Assembly (NCBI RefSeq): GCF_027460065.1
Contig: NZ_JAPYZZ010000001.1
Location: forward strand, 376,864 to 440,863
Length of the DNA: 64,000 nucleotides
Source: Martinezella rhizogenes
Lineage (GTDB): Bacteria; Pseudomonadota; Alphaproteobacteria; Rhizobiales; Rhizobiaceae
Direction of reading: 5' to 3'
This document shows, in pieces, positions 18,678 to 28,783 of this stretch (position 1 is its first letter; the number at the start of each line of letters is the position of its first letter). The notes under the pieces were generated by a model. The model searched no databases, had not been told where the DNA came from, and saw only the letters and a program-made list of their open reading frames with translations. The translations under genes and the position numbers were made by a program.

Positions 18678-19532
18678 ATGAGCCTTACGGATCTCACCTC
18701 CCTCGAAACCATCATCGAAACCGCCTTCGACAACCGCGATGGTGTGAACGTATCGACGAAGGGCGAGGTTCGCGACGCGGTGGACACATCTCTTCAACTT
18801 CTCGATAGCGGCAAGGTCCGCGTTGCCGAAAAGCAGGCGGATGGCAATTGGAAGGTGAACCAGTGGCTGAAAAAGGCCGTGCTCCTTTCCTTCCGTCTGA
18901 ATGACATGGAGATTGTGACCGGCGGACCGGGCGAATCCACCTGGTGGGACAAGGTGCCGTCGAAATTCGAGAACTGGGGCGAAAACCAGTTCCGTGCCGC
19001 CGGTTTCCGCGCCGTGCCGAATGCCGTCGTGCGGCGTTCGGCTTACGTGGCCAAGAACGTCGTTCTGATGCCCTCCTTCGTCAATCTCGGTGCCTATGTC
19101 GATGAAGGCACGATGGTCGATACCTGGGCGACCGTCGGATCCTGCGCGCAGATCGGCAAGAACGTGCATCTTTCGGGCGGCGTCGGAATCGGCGGTGTTC
19201 TGGAGCCGCTTCAGGCCGGCCCGACCATCATCGAGGATAATTGCTTCATCGGCGCTCGTTCGGAAGTCGTGGAAGGCTGCATCGTGCGCGAAGGCGCCGT
19301 TCTCGGCATGGGCGTGTTCATCGGCAAGTCTACCAAGATCGTCGATCGCGCCACCGGCGAGATCACCTATGGCGAAGTGCCGCCCTATTCCGTCGTCGTT
19401 GCCGGCACCATGCCGGGCAAGTCTTTCCCGAACGGCGAGCCGGGCCCGAACCTCTATTGCGCCGTGATCGTCAAGCGCGTCGATGAGAAGACCCGCTCCA
19501 AGACTGGCATCAACGAGCTTCTGCGCGACTGA
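18678..19532 (+). CDS. dapD: 2,3,4,5-tetrahydropyridine-2,6-dicarboxylate N-succinyltransferase
   Basis: 284-residue trimeric acyltransferase of the succinylase branch of lysine/meso-diaminopimelate synthesis. The middle of the protein is a left-handed beta-helix of hexapeptide repeats ([20 protein letters not shown], then [20 protein letters not shown]). Start at 18678 has AAGGA 8 bases upstream and gives the family's usual length. dapE follows after 14 bases, so they are one operon supplying peptidoglycan and lysine. Confidence 0.97.
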   Translation: MSLTDLTSLETIIETAFDNRDGVNVSTKGEVRDAVDTSLQLLDSGKVRVAEKQADGNWKVNQWLKKAVLLSFRLNDMEIVTGGPGESTWWDKVPSKFENWGENQFRAAGFRAVPNAVVRRSAYVAKNVVLMPSFVNLGAYVDEGTMVDTWATVGSCAQIGKNVHLSGGVGIGGVLEPLQAGPTIIEDNCFIGARSEVVEGCIVREGAVLGMGVFIGKSTKIVDRATGEITYGEVPPYSVVVAGTMPGKSFPNGEPGPNLYCAVIVKRVDEKTRSKTGINELLRD

Positions 19533-19546
19533 TAAAAGCTGATACC

Positions 19547-20743
19547 ATGACCACGACCGATCCTGTTGCCAATCTCGCCGCCCTCATCCGTTGCCCCTCG
19601 GTGACGCCTGCGGAAGGCGGCGCGCTTTCTCTACTCGACACCCTGCTCTCACCGCTTGGCTTCCAGGTGGACAGGATGGTGGCGAGCGAGGCGGGAACGC
19701 CTGACGTGGAAAACCTCTATGCCCGGCTCGGCACCGAGGGTCCGCATCTGATGTTTGCGGGCCATACGGATGTCGTGCCTGTGGGTGACGAGGCCGCATG
19801 GAGCCATCCACCCTTCTCGGCGGAGATTGCCGGCGGGGAAATGTACGGCCGCGGCGCGGTGGACATGAAGGGCGGTATCGCCTGTTTCGTGGCCGCCATT
19901 GCCCGCCATATCGAAAAACACGGCAAACCGCAGGGTTCCGTCTCGTTCCTGATCACCGGTGATGAGGAAGGCCCGTCGATCAACGGCACCTCCAAGCTGC
20001 TGGAATGGGCAGCCGCCAGAGGCGAGACATGGGACGCCTGTGTCGTGGGCGAGCCGACCAATCCCGGCCAGCTGGGCGACATGATCAAGATCGGCCGCCG
20101 GGGATCCCTTTCCGGCCGGATCACGGTCCATGGCGTGCAGGGACACGCGGCCTATCCGCATCTGGCCGACAACCCCATTCGCGGGCTGCTGCAGCTCACC
20201 CATGCGCTGATGCATCCGCCCTTCGATCACGGCACGGATGATTTCCAGCCATCCAATCTGGAAGTGACGACCGTCGACACCGGCAATGCCGCGACCAATG
20301 TCATTCCGGCGCGGGCGACGGCAGCCTTCAACATCCGTTTCAACGACACCTGGACAGCAGAGAGCCTGCGGGCGGAGATCATCCGCCGCCTCGATGCCGC
20401 AGCGGCCGAAGGCGAGCTTCGCCCAGACCGGGCGCCGGTCAAATATGAGATCGTCTGGGCTGACCGTCCGAGCCATGTATTCCTGACCCGCAACAATGCG
20501 CTCATCTCGTCACTGTCAGGCGCGGTTGAAGCCGTAACCGGCAAGGAGCCGAAGCTTTCGACCACCGGCGGCACCTCGGATGCACGCTTCATCAAGGATT
20601 ATTGCCCTGTCGTGGAATTCGGTCTCGTCGGGCAAACCATGCATATGGTCGATGAACGCGTGGCCGTTGCCGATCTCGAGACGCTGACACGCATTTACGA
20701 GACCTTTATCGAACGCTGGTTCGCCCATGCCGACGGCAAGTGA
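19547..20743 (+). CDS. dapE: Succinyl-diaminopimelate desuccinylase
   Basis: 398-residue M20-family metallohydrolase that removes succinate from N-succinyl-LL-diaminopimelate. Two-zinc site residues are visible: [10 protein letters not shown] (His73), the bridging Asp in VDMKGG (Asp106), and catalytic/ligand Glu in TGDEEGPS (140-141). The dimerisation domain lies in the middle ([15 protein letters not shown]) and the last ligand near [12 protein letters not shown]. Downstream gene starts inside it (17-base overlap). Confidence 0.97.
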   Translation: MTTTDPVANLAALIRCPSVTPAEGGALSLLDTLLSPLGFQVDRMVASEAGTPDVENLYARLGTEGPHLMFAGHTDVVPVGDEAAWSHPPFSAEIAGGEMYGRGAVDMKGGIACFVAAIARHIEKHGKPQGSVSFLITGDEEGPSINGTSKLLEWAAARGETWDACVVGEPTNPGQLGDMIKIGRRGSLSGRITVHGVQGHAAYPHLADNPIRGLLQLTHALMHPPFDHGTDDFQPSNLEVTTVDTGNAATNVIPARATAAFNIRFNDTWTAESLRAEIIRRLDAAAAEGELRPDRAPVKYEIVWADRPSHVFLTRNNALISSLSGAVEAVTGKEPKLSTTGGTSDARFIKDYCPVVEFGLVGQTMHMVDERVAVADLETLTRIYETFIERWFAHADGK

Positions 20744-21323
20744 AGTCAGGCTCTATCTGACAGGCCTGTGGCTTCTGCTGCTCGGCGATCACAATGGCGC
20801 GCGATATCTCGATCTCTCCGAGCGCGGCATGTGGCGATCTTTCTATTCGGCGCTGTGGTGCCTGCCGGCCATGCTGGTTTCCTGGCTGTGGCTGCGCGCC
20901 GCCTTTCTCGCCAGCTATCCGCCCGGAACAGGAACGGGCTTCATCTTCTTCTTCCGCCTGGCCATGGTCGAGGCCATCTGCTGGATCGTGCCGCTGCTGT
21001 TGATCGGCATGCTGCTCTACGCCTTTGGCGCCCGGGAAAAATTCGCGCCGCTCGTCACCACAATGAACTGGCTGTCGCTGCCCTTTTCCTATGCCTATGC
21101 GGTCCTGATCCTGATCGCATTCTTTCTGCCGCCGCTGCAGGGGCTGATCGCCATTTTGTGGCTGGCACTGCTTCTGTCGCTGGTCTTCGCCTTTTCGCGG
21201 ATCGTCAGATTTTTCATCCGCGACCAGTCGCTGCTCGTCTCGGCAGTGGTCATGACGCTGCTGGTGCCCGCCATGTTGCTGTCGGAGGCATTGCAGCGTT
21301 TTCTCGGCGTCTATCCCGCCTGA
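20727..21323 (+). CDS. Conserved integral membrane protein of unknown function
   Basis: 198 residues with five or six hydrophobic segments and almost no loops; the first amphipathic part reads [21 protein letters not shown] do not recognise a catalytic motif; the layout is reminiscent of small Yip1-like membrane proteins, but that is a weak guess. The ATG lies inside dapE, overlapping it by 17 bases in another frame, so its translation is probably coupled to dapE. It faces truA convergently with 19 bases between stops. Confidence 0.8.
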   Translation: MPTASEVRLYLTGLWLLLLGDHNGARYLDLSERGMWRSFYSALWCLPAMLVSWLWLRAAFLASYPPGTGTGFIFFFRLAMVEAICWIVPLLLIGMLLYAFGAREKFAPLVTTMNWLSLPFSYAYAVLILIAFFLPPLQGLIAILWLALLLSLVFAFSRIVRFFIRDQSLLVSAVVMTLLVPAMLLSEALQRFLGVYPA

Positions 21324-21342
21324 GAGGCGGCGGGGCCATCGG

Positions 21343-22143
21343 TCAGTCCGTGTCTTCCGTCATTTCGATTTCGGGGCGGCGGCGCGGCGGAATGACATCG
21401 GGATAATCGACCTGCATGAAATAAAGACCGTCCGGCGGCGCGACGGGGCCGCAGGCCTTGCGATCCCGCGCCTCCAGTGCGGCGCGCACATCGTCCGGGG
21501 TCATCGTACCTTCGCCCGCCAGCTTCAACGTGCCGGCGAAAGAGCGTATCTGATTGTGCAGGAAACTCTGTGCCGTCGCGCGAATCTCGATGAGATCGCC
21601 ATTGCGCGTCACGTCCAGCCGGTCGAGCGTTCGAACCGGGCTGTTCGCCTGACAATGGACAGATCGGAAGGTCGTGAAATCATGCCGGCCGACGAGCATC
21701 TGCGCGGCCTCATGCATGCGCTCGTGGTTCATATCCTTCGATACCCACCACGCACGCTTATGCTCCAGCGCCAGCCGGGATTTTCGGCAAATGATGCGGT
21801 AAAGATAATGGCGGCGCAGCGCGGAAAAACGGGCGTCAAAGTCCTCGGTCACGGCGGCAGCATCGAGAACAGCCACGGCCTCACCGGCCATAGCCAGGTG
21901 CGCGTTCAAGGCATTGCGGAGCTTGTAGGGTTCCCAGTCCCGGGAAAGATCGAGATGGGCGACCTGTCCAACGGCATGCACACCGGAATCGGTCCGGCCT
22001 GCGCCGCGAATGGAAACGCTTTCCCCAGTCAGCGACCGGACGGCAGCCTCCAGCGCGCCCTGAACGGAGGGGCCGTTTTCCTGTCTCTGCCAGCCGTAAT
22101 AGGGCGTGCCGTCATATTCGACCGTCATGCGGAAACGTGGCAT
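21343..22143 (-). CDS. truA: tRNA pseudouridine(38-40) synthase TruA
   Basis: 266 residues. Converts uridine 38-40 of the anticodon stem to pseudouridine. The catalytic Asp is in [11 protein letters not shown] (Asp52), with [16 protein letters not shown] at the N-terminus and SFLHNQIR near residue 200. Last gene of the def-fmt-truA cluster; its start overlaps the fmt stop by one base (TGATG), suggesting coupled translation. Confidence 0.97.
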   Translation of the reverse strand: MPRFRMTVEYDGTPYYGWQRQENGPSVQGALEAAVRSLTGESVSIRGAGRTDSGVHAVGQVAHLDLSRDWEPYKLRNALNAHLAMAGEAVAVLDAAAVTEDFDARFSALRRHYLYRIICRKSRLALEHKRAWWVSKDMNHERMHEAAQMLVGRHDFTTFRSVHCQANSPVRTLDRLDVTRNGDLIEIRATAQSFLHNQIRSFAGTLKLAGEGTMTPDDVRAALEARDRKACGPVAPPDGLYFMQVDYPDVIPPRRRPEIEMTEDTD

Positions 22144-23078
22144 CAGCCGAGCCTCGTTGTCGCCGGAACCGGCGTACCACGCACGAAATCGGCCGCCGAC
22201 ATCGGCTTGCCGCCCGCCTTCTGCAAACGGGTGAGTCGCACGGCATCGCTGCCGCAGGCAATGGTGAGCGCGTCATCCAGTGCTGCGCCCGCTTCGCCCA
22301 TGCCGCTGGCCAGTTCGGAGGCGAGAACCTTCACGCGCTCGGGCTTGCCGCCGATATCCATCTCCAGCCATGCGCCGGGAAACGGCGAAAGACCACGGAT
22401 GTGGTCATGGACATCCTGTGCAGGCCTTGAAAAATCGATACGGGTCTCGCCCTTGTCGATCTTCGCAGCGTAGAGCACACCCTCTTCCGCCTGCGTGACG
22501 AGGGGCAGGTCGCCGGCTTCCAGCTTGTCCATCGCCTGTCGCATCAGCCGCGCACCTGCCAGCATCAGGCTGTCGTGCAATTCGCCAGCCGTCATATTCT
22601 CGTCGATCGCAACCTTCGCGGTGAGCGCGACGGGGCCAGTATCGAGCCCCTTTTCCATTTTCATGACCATCATGCCGGTTTCGGCGTCACCGGCCATGAT
22701 CGCCCGCTGGATGGGGGCAGCGCCGCGCCAGCGCGGTAGCAACGAGGCGTGACCATTGTAACAGCCAAGACGCGTGCCGGAGAGGATCGCTTCAGGCAGC
22801 AGCAGCCCATAAGCCACGACGACAGCCACATCGGCGTTGAAATCCCGGAACTGCTGGCGATCTTCCTCGGTCTTGAAATTCACCGGTGTCAGCACCGGCA
22901 ACCCCAGCAATTCGGCTGCCTGATGGACCGGCGACTTCTGCAGATCGAGACCACGGCGGCCGCCGGGACGCGGCGGCTGGGTGTAGACGGCAACGATCTC
23001 GTGGCCCGCCTCCACCAATGCACGCAATGTGGGAACGGAAAAATCCGGCGTGCCCATAAAAATGATGCGAAGAGACAT
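22143..23078 (-). CDS. fmt: Methionyl-tRNA formyltransferase
   Basis: 311 residues. Formylates initiator Met-tRNA using 10-formyl-tetrahydrofolate. N-terminal [14 protein letters not shown] opens the Rossmann domain; catalytic Asn108 and His110 are in [11 protein letters not shown] and Asp146 in GLDTGP. A C-terminal OB-like tRNA-binding domain follows. Sits between def (45 bases upstream) and truA, the standard pairing of formylation and deformylation. Confidence 0.97.
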   Translation of the reverse strand: MSLRIIFMGTPDFSVPTLRALVEAGHEIVAVYTQPPRPGGRRGLDLQKSPVHQAAELLGLPVLTPVNFKTEEDRQQFRDFNADVAVVVAYGLLLPEAILSGTRLGCYNGHASLLPRWRGAAPIQRAIMAGDAETGMMVMKMEKGLDTGPVALTAKVAIDENMTAGELHDSLMLAGARLMRQAMDKLEAGDLPLVTQAEEGVLYAAKIDKGETRIDFSRPAQDVHDHIRGLSPFPGAWLEMDIGGKPERVKVLASELASGMGEAGAALDDALTIACGSDAVRLTRLQKAGGKPMSAADFVRGTPVPATTRLG

Positions 23079-23123
23079 CGTCGCCCCCTGCCCTGTCGTC
23101 CATTCCGGCCCGAAGAGGACGGA

Positions 23124-23636
23124 TCAGATCTTTGCGCGGGCCGCTTTCGTGAATTTCTTGATGACCATGTCGCGCTTCAGCCGCGAAATATGGTCGATGA
23201 AGAGAACGCCGTTGAGGTGGTCGATCTCATGCTGCAAACAAGTCGCGAGCAGACCATCCGCCTCGACCGTCTGCTGCTTGCCGTCACGGCCGACATATTG
23301 CACCGTGAGCGACGCGGGACGCTCCACTTCGGCATAATAGTCGGGAATGGAGAGGCAGCCTTCCTCATAGGTCGAGATATCGTCCGACACTTTGAGGATT
23401 TCTGGATTGATGAAAACGATCGGGGTCTTTTCTTCGCCTTCGCGTGCCACGTCGATCACCAGCATGCGGCGCGGCACGCCGATCTGAATGGCGGCGAGGC
23501 CGATACCGGGCGCATCATACATGGTTTCGAGCATGTCGTCGGCAAGGCGCAGCACTTCGGCGTCCACCTGTTCGATGGGCTTCGATTGTTGACGCAGCAC
23601 GGGATCGGGCAAAATGATAAGCGGTTTGATGGTCAT
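23124..23636 (-). CDS. def: Peptide deformylase
   Basis: 170-residue metalloenzyme that removes the formyl group from nascent proteins. All three family motifs are present: [10 protein letters not shown] (44-53, with Ile in place of the common Pro), EEGCLS with metal ligand Cys94, and QHEIDH with ligands His136/His140 and catalytic Glu137. The frame is open to 23708 but ATG 23636, preceded by GGGAAG, gives the normal length. Confidence 0.97.
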   Translation of the reverse strand: MTIKPLIILPDPVLRQQSKPIEQVDAEVLRLADDMLETMYDAPGIGLAAIQIGVPRRMLVIDVAREGEEKTPIVFINPEILKVSDDISTYEEGCLSIPDYYAEVERPASLTVQYVGRDGKQQTVEADGLLATCLQHEIDHLNGVLFIDHISRLKRDMVIKKFTKAARAKI

Positions 23637-23785
23637 GGCTTCCCATAACGTATCTCTCGCGCGGAGGAAATAAAAAACACGAGGGTGAAAACTGCCTGCG
23701 GCGTCCACCGCATTCGACTCATTTCCGCCGCAGGAATGTTCTTGTTTTGATCTTCCGAATCACTGGAAATCTGCTAGATTTAATC

Positions 23786-24979
23786 ATGAACATAGATTTC
23801 TCCGTTCTCCTTGATCCCGCGCTGCGGGCCGGCTCCATCGATATCAGCTTCGGCGCGTTGCTTGCGGCTCTGGTTTTCGGTCTGGTCATCACATGGCTGG
23901 TCACGGCAAACCGCGCAAAAAAAGCGGGAGCCGATGGTGAAATCTCCGATCTCCTGAAAACGCAGTCGGAATTGCACGGCCGGATTGCGGCCATGGCGGA
24001 AACACTTGGCACGCGCCAGACCGAGATGAGCCAGACGCTGAACCAGCGACTTGACGGCATGTCGCAGCGCCTTGGCGAAACGCTCACCGAGCAGACCCGG
24101 TCGACCCATGAGAATCTGAGCCGCCTGCAGGAGCGCCTGGCTGTCATCGATGCCGCACAGGGCAATATTCAGGATCTGGCGAAGGACGTGGTGGGACTGC
24201 AGGCGATCCTTTCCAACAAGCAGACTCGCGGCGCTTTCGGACAGGCGCGCATGGAAACGCTGATCGCCGATGCCCTTCCTGCCGGGGCCTTTCAGCTTCA
24301 GCCGACGCTTTCCAACGGCTATCGGCCCGACTGCATCATCAAGATGCCAAACAATGCGCCAGCGCTGGTCATCGATGCCAAGTTTCCGCTGGAGGCGTGG
24401 AACGCGATCAAGGCGGATGAGACGCCCGAAACCAAACGCGCTGCGGTTCAGCAGTTCCGCCGCGATATGGAGGTGCATATTCGCGACGTGGCCGAGAAAT
24501 ATCTCATTCGCGGCGAAACGCAGGATACCGCCTTCATCTTCGTGCCATCCGAATCGATCTTCGCCGACATTCACCAGCATTTCGAATATCTGGTACAGCG
24601 TGCCCACCGCGCCCGAGTCGTTATCGTATCACCCTCGCTTCTGATGCTGTCGGTTCAGGTCATCCAGTCTGTTTTGAAAGACCAGCGCATGCGCGAGCAG
24701 GCGCATCTCATTCAGGGCGAGGTCGCCCTTCTCATGGACGATGTGCGACGGCTGGACGACAGGACGCGCAAGCTGCAGGCTCATTTCGGGCTGGCGCAGA
24801 AGGATGTCGACATGATGCTGATCTCCTCCGACAAGGTGCTGGCGCGTGGCCAGAAGATCGAAGGTCTTGATTTTTCGCCGACGGAAAAAGAGGCTTCGCA
24901 TGGAGAAATCGAGCAGGCCCGTCGCTTTGCGGAAAACCGAGCCGGCGCGGCCAAATTGCGGGTAGTTGACGACGAGTGA
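23786..24979 (+). CDS. rmuC: DNA recombination protein RmuC
   Basis: 397 residues. An N-terminal membrane segment (residues about 18-37) is followed by a long coiled coil (about 45-140), a PD-(D/E)XK nuclease-like domain with GYRPDCIIKMPN and VIDAKFPLEAW, and a second coiled coil. E. coli RmuC limits inversions at short inverted repeats; the biochemical activity is still inferred from the fold. Start chosen at the Met before the membrane segment; no strong ribosome site. Divergent from def. Confidence 0.93.
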   Translation: MNIDFSVLLDPALRAGSIDISFGALLAALVFGLVITWLVTANRAKKAGADGEISDLLKTQSELHGRIAAMAETLGTRQTEMSQTLNQRLDGMSQRLGETLTEQTRSTHENLSRLQERLAVIDAAQGNIQDLAKDVVGLQAILSNKQTRGAFGQARMETLIADALPAGAFQLQPTLSNGYRPDCIIKMPNNAPALVIDAKFPLEAWNAIKADETPETKRAAVQQFRRDMEVHIRDVAEKYLIRGETQDTAFIFVPSESIFADIHQHFEYLVQRAHRARVVIVSPSLLMLSVQVIQSVLKDQRMREQAHLIQGEVALLMDDVRRLDDRTRKLQAHFGLAQKDVDMMLISSDKVLARGQKIEGLDFSPTEKEASHGEIEQARRFAENRAGAAKLRVVDDE

Positions 24980-25033
24980 TCGTCTCGGGCAAAGTCGCCG
25001 CCTTGCTCAAATTTCATACGGACCCAGCGCCCC

Positions 25034-25933
25034 ATGATTACTGTTTTCGGCTCCATCAACATGGACCTCGTCGCCACTGCCAAACGCCTGCCCAAGCCCG
25101 GTGAAACCGTGACCGGAGACACCTTCTCCACGGCCGCCGGCGGCAAGGGAGCCAATCAGGCGCTGGCCGCACGACGTGCAGGCGCCACGGTCAAGATGGC
25201 AGGCGCTGCGGGCGATGATACCTTTGCCGCACCGGCGCTGACCTTGCTGCGCGACGCAGGCACCGATCTGTCTCTCGTCAAGACGGCACCCGGCCCGACG
25301 GGAACGGCGGTGATCCTGATCGGTGAAGGCGGGGAGAACATGATCTCGGTCATTCCCGCCGCCAATGGCGAAGTCTCCGCATCCGACGCTGCAAAGACCA
25401 TATCGGAAATGTCTGCGGGCGATATTCTGATGCTGCAATTCGAGATACCGGCACCCGCCATCGAAGCGGCGCTGACGGCCGCAAAAACAAAGCGGATCAC
25501 CACCGTCATCAATACCGCACCGCTGACCGCCGACGGACCGCGTCTCGCCGGCCTTGCCGATATCGTCATCGCCAACGAAACCGAGTTTGAGTTGCTGATC
25601 GGCAAGAACGGACTCTCCAGTGCTGAACGAGAGAGCGAACTCAAGGTCCTGCATGACAGGACCGGCCAGACATTGATCGTCACGCTTGGTGCAGATGGCG
25701 TGATCGCCATGCGCAACGGCAAAGTTTTCAGGGCTTCCGGCCTGAAGATCGAGCCTGTCGATACGGTCGGCGCGGGCGATACCTTCTGTGGTTATCTTGC
25801 CGCCAGCCTCGATCAGGGAATGGATTTCGAAAAGGCGCTGAAGCGCGCCGCCGTTGCAGGTTCACTGGCCTGCACGCGCGCCGGCGCACAGCCTTCCATT
25901 CCGCTGGCGGCGGAAGTGGATGCGGCGCTCTAA
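25034..25933 (+). CDS. rbsK: Ribokinase (PfkB family)
   Basis: 299-residue sugar kinase. It has the N-terminal SINMDLVATAKRLPKPGETVTG, the sugar-binding AAGGKGANQALAARR and the C-terminal catalytic/anion-hole motif DTVGAGDTFCGYLAA. Length and motifs fit ribokinase producing ribose 5-phosphate; related PfkB kinases for other sugars cannot be excluded. It is not beside a ribose transporter, but the nucleoside hydrolase elsewhere in the window would release free ribose. Confidence 0.9.
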   Translation: MITVFGSINMDLVATAKRLPKPGETVTGDTFSTAAGGKGANQALAARRAGATVKMAGAAGDDTFAAPALTLLRDAGTDLSLVKTAPGPTGTAVILIGEGGENMISVIPAANGEVSASDAAKTISEMSAGDILMLQFEIPAPAIEAALTAAKTKRITTVINTAPLTADGPRLAGLADIVIANETEFELLIGKNGLSSAERESELKVLHDRTGQTLIVTLGADGVIAMRNGKVFRASGLKIEPVDTVGAGDTFCGYLAASLDQGMDFEKALKRAAVAGSLACTRAGAQPSIPLAAEVDAAL

Positions 25934-25970
25934 GGGATCAGGCCGTTAGCGCATTTTTACTGGAAATGCT

Positions 25971-26669
25971 TTAGCGACGGATGAAGGTGAGATAGGCCGA
26001 GCTGCGGCCTTCTCGTTTCGCCTTGTTCTCGTAACGCGTGCCCGGCCAGTTGGCGTAGGGCGTGCGCCAGTCGTCTGCGCTCGTCGCAGTCCATTCAAAA
26101 CCGCCGTGACGGGCACAATGCTGCAGCGTCCAGTTGACGTAGGTATCGATATCCGACGCAAAGCAGAATTTGCCGCCCGGCTTCAACACACGATGAAAAC
26201 GGGCGAGGTTGACGTCGGAAACAAAACGGCGCTTCCAGTGCTTCTTCTTCGGCCACGGATCGGGATAAAGCAGATCGATCTGATCGATCGATCCCTCGGG
26301 CAGCCAGTCGAGCAGCTGCGTCGCATCATCATCGTAAAGGCGGATATTCATCAGCTCGCGTTCGCGCACCGTGGCGAGCAGCTTGGCCATGGAATTCACG
26401 AAGGGCTCGACGCCGATGAAGCCCGTCTCAGGGTTTTCGACCGCGCGGTGGGCGAGATGCTCGCCACCGCCGAAACCGATCTCCAGACGGATCGATCGCA
26501 CATCCGCCGGAAAGAGAGCGACGAGATTTTGCGGGGGCACGCTTTCCAGATCGATCTTCAGCAGAGGCAGCAGGTTTTCGATCGTATCGACCTGCTGATT
26601 GCGCAGGGGCTTGCCCTTGCGTCTGCCAAAAAACGCTTCCGTTGCTCGCGAACGCCGTTCTTCCGTCAT
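25971..26669 (-). CDS. trmB: tRNA (guanine-N7-)-methyltransferase
   Basis: 232 residues. Methylates G46 of tRNA using SAM. Motifs: [15 protein letters not shown] (SAM-binding), [30 protein letters not shown], and the family signature [18 protein letters not shown]. Located 110 bases downstream of metK on the same strand, so the enzyme that makes SAM and one that uses it may share transcripts, although a strong hairpin lies between. Confidence 0.97.
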   Translation of the reverse strand: MTEERRSRATEAFFGRRKGKPLRNQQVDTIENLLPLLKIDLESVPPQNLVALFPADVRSIRLEIGFGGGEHLAHRAVENPETGFIGVEPFVNSMAKLLATVRERELMNIRLYDDDATQLLDWLPEGSIDQIDLLYPDPWPKKKHWKRRFVSDVNLARFHRVLKPGGKFCFASDIDTYVNWTLQHCARHGGFEWTATSADDWRTPYANWPGTRYENKAKREGRSSAYLTFIRR

Positions 26670-26696
26670 CTCATACTCTCAAGAACAAATAGACTT

Positions 26697-26732
26697 AACC
26701 CGCACAGCGCCACGTTGGGCACTGTGCGGGTT
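26697..26732. terminator. Long perfect hairpin between metK and trmB
   Basis: Eleven-base-pair stem AACCCGCACAG / CTGTGCGGGTT with a 14-base loop, 47 bases past the metK stop. On the minus strand it is followed by TAAGTCTATTTG, only weakly T-rich, so it may be an inefficient terminator or an RNA-stabilising structure that sets the trmB level. Confidence 0.6.
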
Positions 26733-26779
26733 ACAAAAGTTGGTGACGGTATCTCTCAATCGCCGTCAAATGACAAGGG

Positions 26780-28042
26780 TTAGGCGCTCAAAGCTTCCTT
26801 GAGCGGCTTCACCAGATCGAGCTTCTCCCAGGAGAAGGAGCCGTCACGGCCAGCCTTGCGGCCGAAATGGCCGTAGGAAGACGTCTTGGCGTAGATCGGC
26901 TTGTTGAGATCGAGATGACGGCGGATACCCGACGGCGACAGGTCCATGACCTTGCGGATCGCGTCTTCGACCTGATCTTCGCTGACCTTGCCCGTGCCGT
27001 GCAGATCGACATAGATCGACAGCGGCTGGGCGATGCCGATCGCGTAGGAGATCTGGATCGTGCAGCGCTCGGCAAGGCCGGCAGCCACGACGTTCTTGGC
27101 GAGGTAGCGCGCGGCATAAGCGGCGGAACGGTCGACCTTGGTCGTATCCTTGCCGGAGAATGCGCCACCGCCATGGGGAGCGGCACCGCCATAGGTGTCG
27201 ACGATGATCTTGCGGCCGGTCAGACCGGCATCGCCGTCGGGACCGCCGATGACGAACTTGCCTGTCGGGTTGATATACCACTGGCAATCGTCTGCGATCT
27301 TCAACTCGCCCAGAGCCTCGCGGATATAGGGTTCGACGACCTGACGGACCTTCTTCGAATCCCAGCTGGCATCGAGGTGCTGCGTGGACAGAACGATGGA
27401 TACGGCTTCAGCCGCCTTGCCGTCGACGTAACGAACCGTCACCTGGCTCTTGGCATCGGGGCCGAGCTTTGCCGCTTCGCCTTCGCCGCTCTTGCGGGCG
27501 GTGGCAAGCAGCTGCAGGATGCGGTGGGAATAATAGATCGGCGCCGGCATGAGGTCCGGCGTTTCCTTGCAGGCGTAACCGAACATGATGCCCTGGTCGC
27601 CGGCACCCTCGTCGCCCTGCTTGTCGGAAGCGCTATCAACGCCCTGTGCGATATCGGCCGACTGCGGATGCAAGAGAACGTCGATCTTGGCGGTCTTCCA
27701 GTGGAAACCATCCTGTTCGTAGCCGATGTCACGGATCGCCTTGCGGGCGGCGGACTTGAACTTGGAAGGATTGATGACCGGGTGGCCGGCAGCGTCCTTG
27801 ACGACCTTGCCGTCCTTGTCCTTCTTCAGAAGCGTGTCGGGAACGCGAACCTCACCGGCGATAACGACGCGGTTGGTCGTCGCAAGCGTTTCGCATGCGA
27901 TGCGCACGGTCCAGGGGTCAACGCCCGTCTTGGCCGCTTCACGGTAGATAAGATCCACGATTTCGTCGGAAATACGATCACAAACCTTGTCCGGATGACC
28001 CTCGGCCACGGACTCGCTGGTGAACAGGTAATTGGCACGCAT
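26780..28042 (-). CDS. metK: S-adenosylmethionine synthetase
   Basis: 420-residue enzyme making SAM from methionine and ATP. N-terminal [23 protein letters not shown], the [12 protein letters not shown] loop, the [20 protein letters not shown] signature and the P-loop-like [19 protein letters not shown] are all intact. It is longer than E. coli MetK (about 384) through internal insertions (e.g. [17 protein letters not shown]), as is usual in alpha-proteobacteria. A 22-bp palindrome about 70 bases upstream is a candidate regulatory site. Confidence 0.98.
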   Translation of the reverse strand: MRANYLFTSESVAEGHPDKVCDRISDEIVDLIYREAAKTGVDPWTVRIACETLATTNRVVIAGEVRVPDTLLKKDKDGKVVKDAAGHPVINPSKFKSAARKAIRDIGYEQDGFHWKTAKIDVLLHPQSADIAQGVDSASDKQGDEGAGDQGIMFGYACKETPDLMPAPIYYSHRILQLLATARKSGEGEAAKLGPDAKSQVTVRYVDGKAAEAVSIVLSTQHLDASWDSKKVRQVVEPYIREALGELKIADDCQWYINPTGKFVIGGPDGDAGLTGRKIIVDTYGGAAPHGGGAFSGKDTTKVDRSAAYAARYLAKNVVAAGLAERCTIQISYAIGIAQPLSIYVDLHGTGKVSEDQVEDAIRKVMDLSPSGIRRHLDLNKPIYAKTSSYGHFGRKAGRDGSFSWEKLDLVKPLKEALSA

Positions 28043-28112
28043 GCGGGATTCCCCTCAAAGAATGGTCTTGGAGTTTGTTAGTCATTTCGGCCGCGAAAAA
28101 CAAGGACACAAC

Positions 28113-28134
28113 CACATAAATATATCTTTATGTG
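28113..28134. promoter_or_regulatory. 22-bp palindrome upstream of metK, candidate operator
   Basis: Arms CACATAAA and TTTATGTG around TATATC, 71 bases before the metK start. Its AT-rich, ACATAAA-type symmetry resembles operators of ArsR-family methionine-cycle regulators (SahR) as I recall them. Promoter elements would overlap this AT-rich block. No riboswitch fold known for SAM was recognised in this short leader. Regulator identity is inference. Confidence 0.55.
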
Positions 28135-28157
28135 AGAATTCCTTTCTAACCAGACAC

Positions 28158-28182
28158 AAAAAAACGGTCCTTGCGGACCGTT
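28158..28182 (-). terminator. Rho-independent terminator after praR
   Basis: On the minus strand: AACGGTCC-GCAA-GGACCGTT followed by a T-run. It separates praR from metK, so the latter has its own promoter. Confidence 0.92.
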
Positions 28183-28230
28183 GAGTGCCCGGCATCCCGT
28201 GCCGGAAATTTTGCGCTGGAGAGGCTTCGC

Positions 28231-28653
28231 TTACTCGGCGTCGCCTTCGGCGGCGAGCGCCTTGACGAGATCGACCAGACGACGGCGAACCTTCGGGTCG
28301 GCGATCTTCACGAAAGCCCGGTTCAGTTGCAAACCTTCAGCCGAGGAAAGAAAATCGACCACATAATTTGAGCTTGAGGCTTCGGCCATGCCGGGGGTGC
28401 CGCCGACCTGATCACCGGGCGCATCCTCGAAGAAAAAGGAAACGGGCACATTGAGGATCGCGGAAATATTCTGGAGGCGGCTGGCGCCAACGCGGTTTGT
28501 GCCTTTTTCATATTTCTGGATTTGCTGAAAGGTAATTCCGAGACTTTCCCCCAGCTTCTCCTGGCTCATTCCGAGCATGGTTCTACGAAGGCGAATTCGG
28601 CTTCCGACATGAATGTCGATGGGGTTAGGCTTTTTCTTATTCTCGGTCATCAT
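28231..28653 (-). CDS. praR: XRE-family transcriptional regulator, PraR/PhrR type
   Basis: 140 residues. A helix-turn-helix of the Cro/CI type spans about residues 15-70 (GSRIRLRRTMLGMSQEKLGESLGITFQQ), with a C-terminal helical tail (VRRRLVDLVKALAAEG). It matches the rhizobial regulator called PhrR (induced by low pH in Sinorhizobium) or PraR (represses attachment genes in Rhizobium leguminosarum). Its neighbour lnt is the locus called actA (acid tolerance) in Sinorhizobium, the same arrangement as there. Gene identity is from memory of these families and their context. Confidence 0.85.
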   Translation of the reverse strand: MMTENKKKPNPIDIHVGSRIRLRRTMLGMSQEKLGESLGITFQQIQKYEKGTNRVGASRLQNISAILNVPVSFFFEDAPGDQVGGTPGMAEASSSNYVVDFLSSAEGLQLNRAFVKIADPKVRRRLVDLVKALAAEGDAE

Positions 28654-28783
28654 GCGGTCCTGACACTCGGAAAGGGTTGATATCTCGTTTCACTACTATT
28701 CGAAGAAATGAGTCGGCAATTCGACAGCGTCTAAACTTGTTTTACGACTGACGTATTCACTATGCAATTACAGGGGTGCCCGG

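Noticed and set aside
28043-28157. SAM riboswitch upstream of metK
   Set aside because: The leader is short and AT-rich with only a palindrome; no SAM-II or SAM/SAH-type pseudoknot was recognisable by eye.
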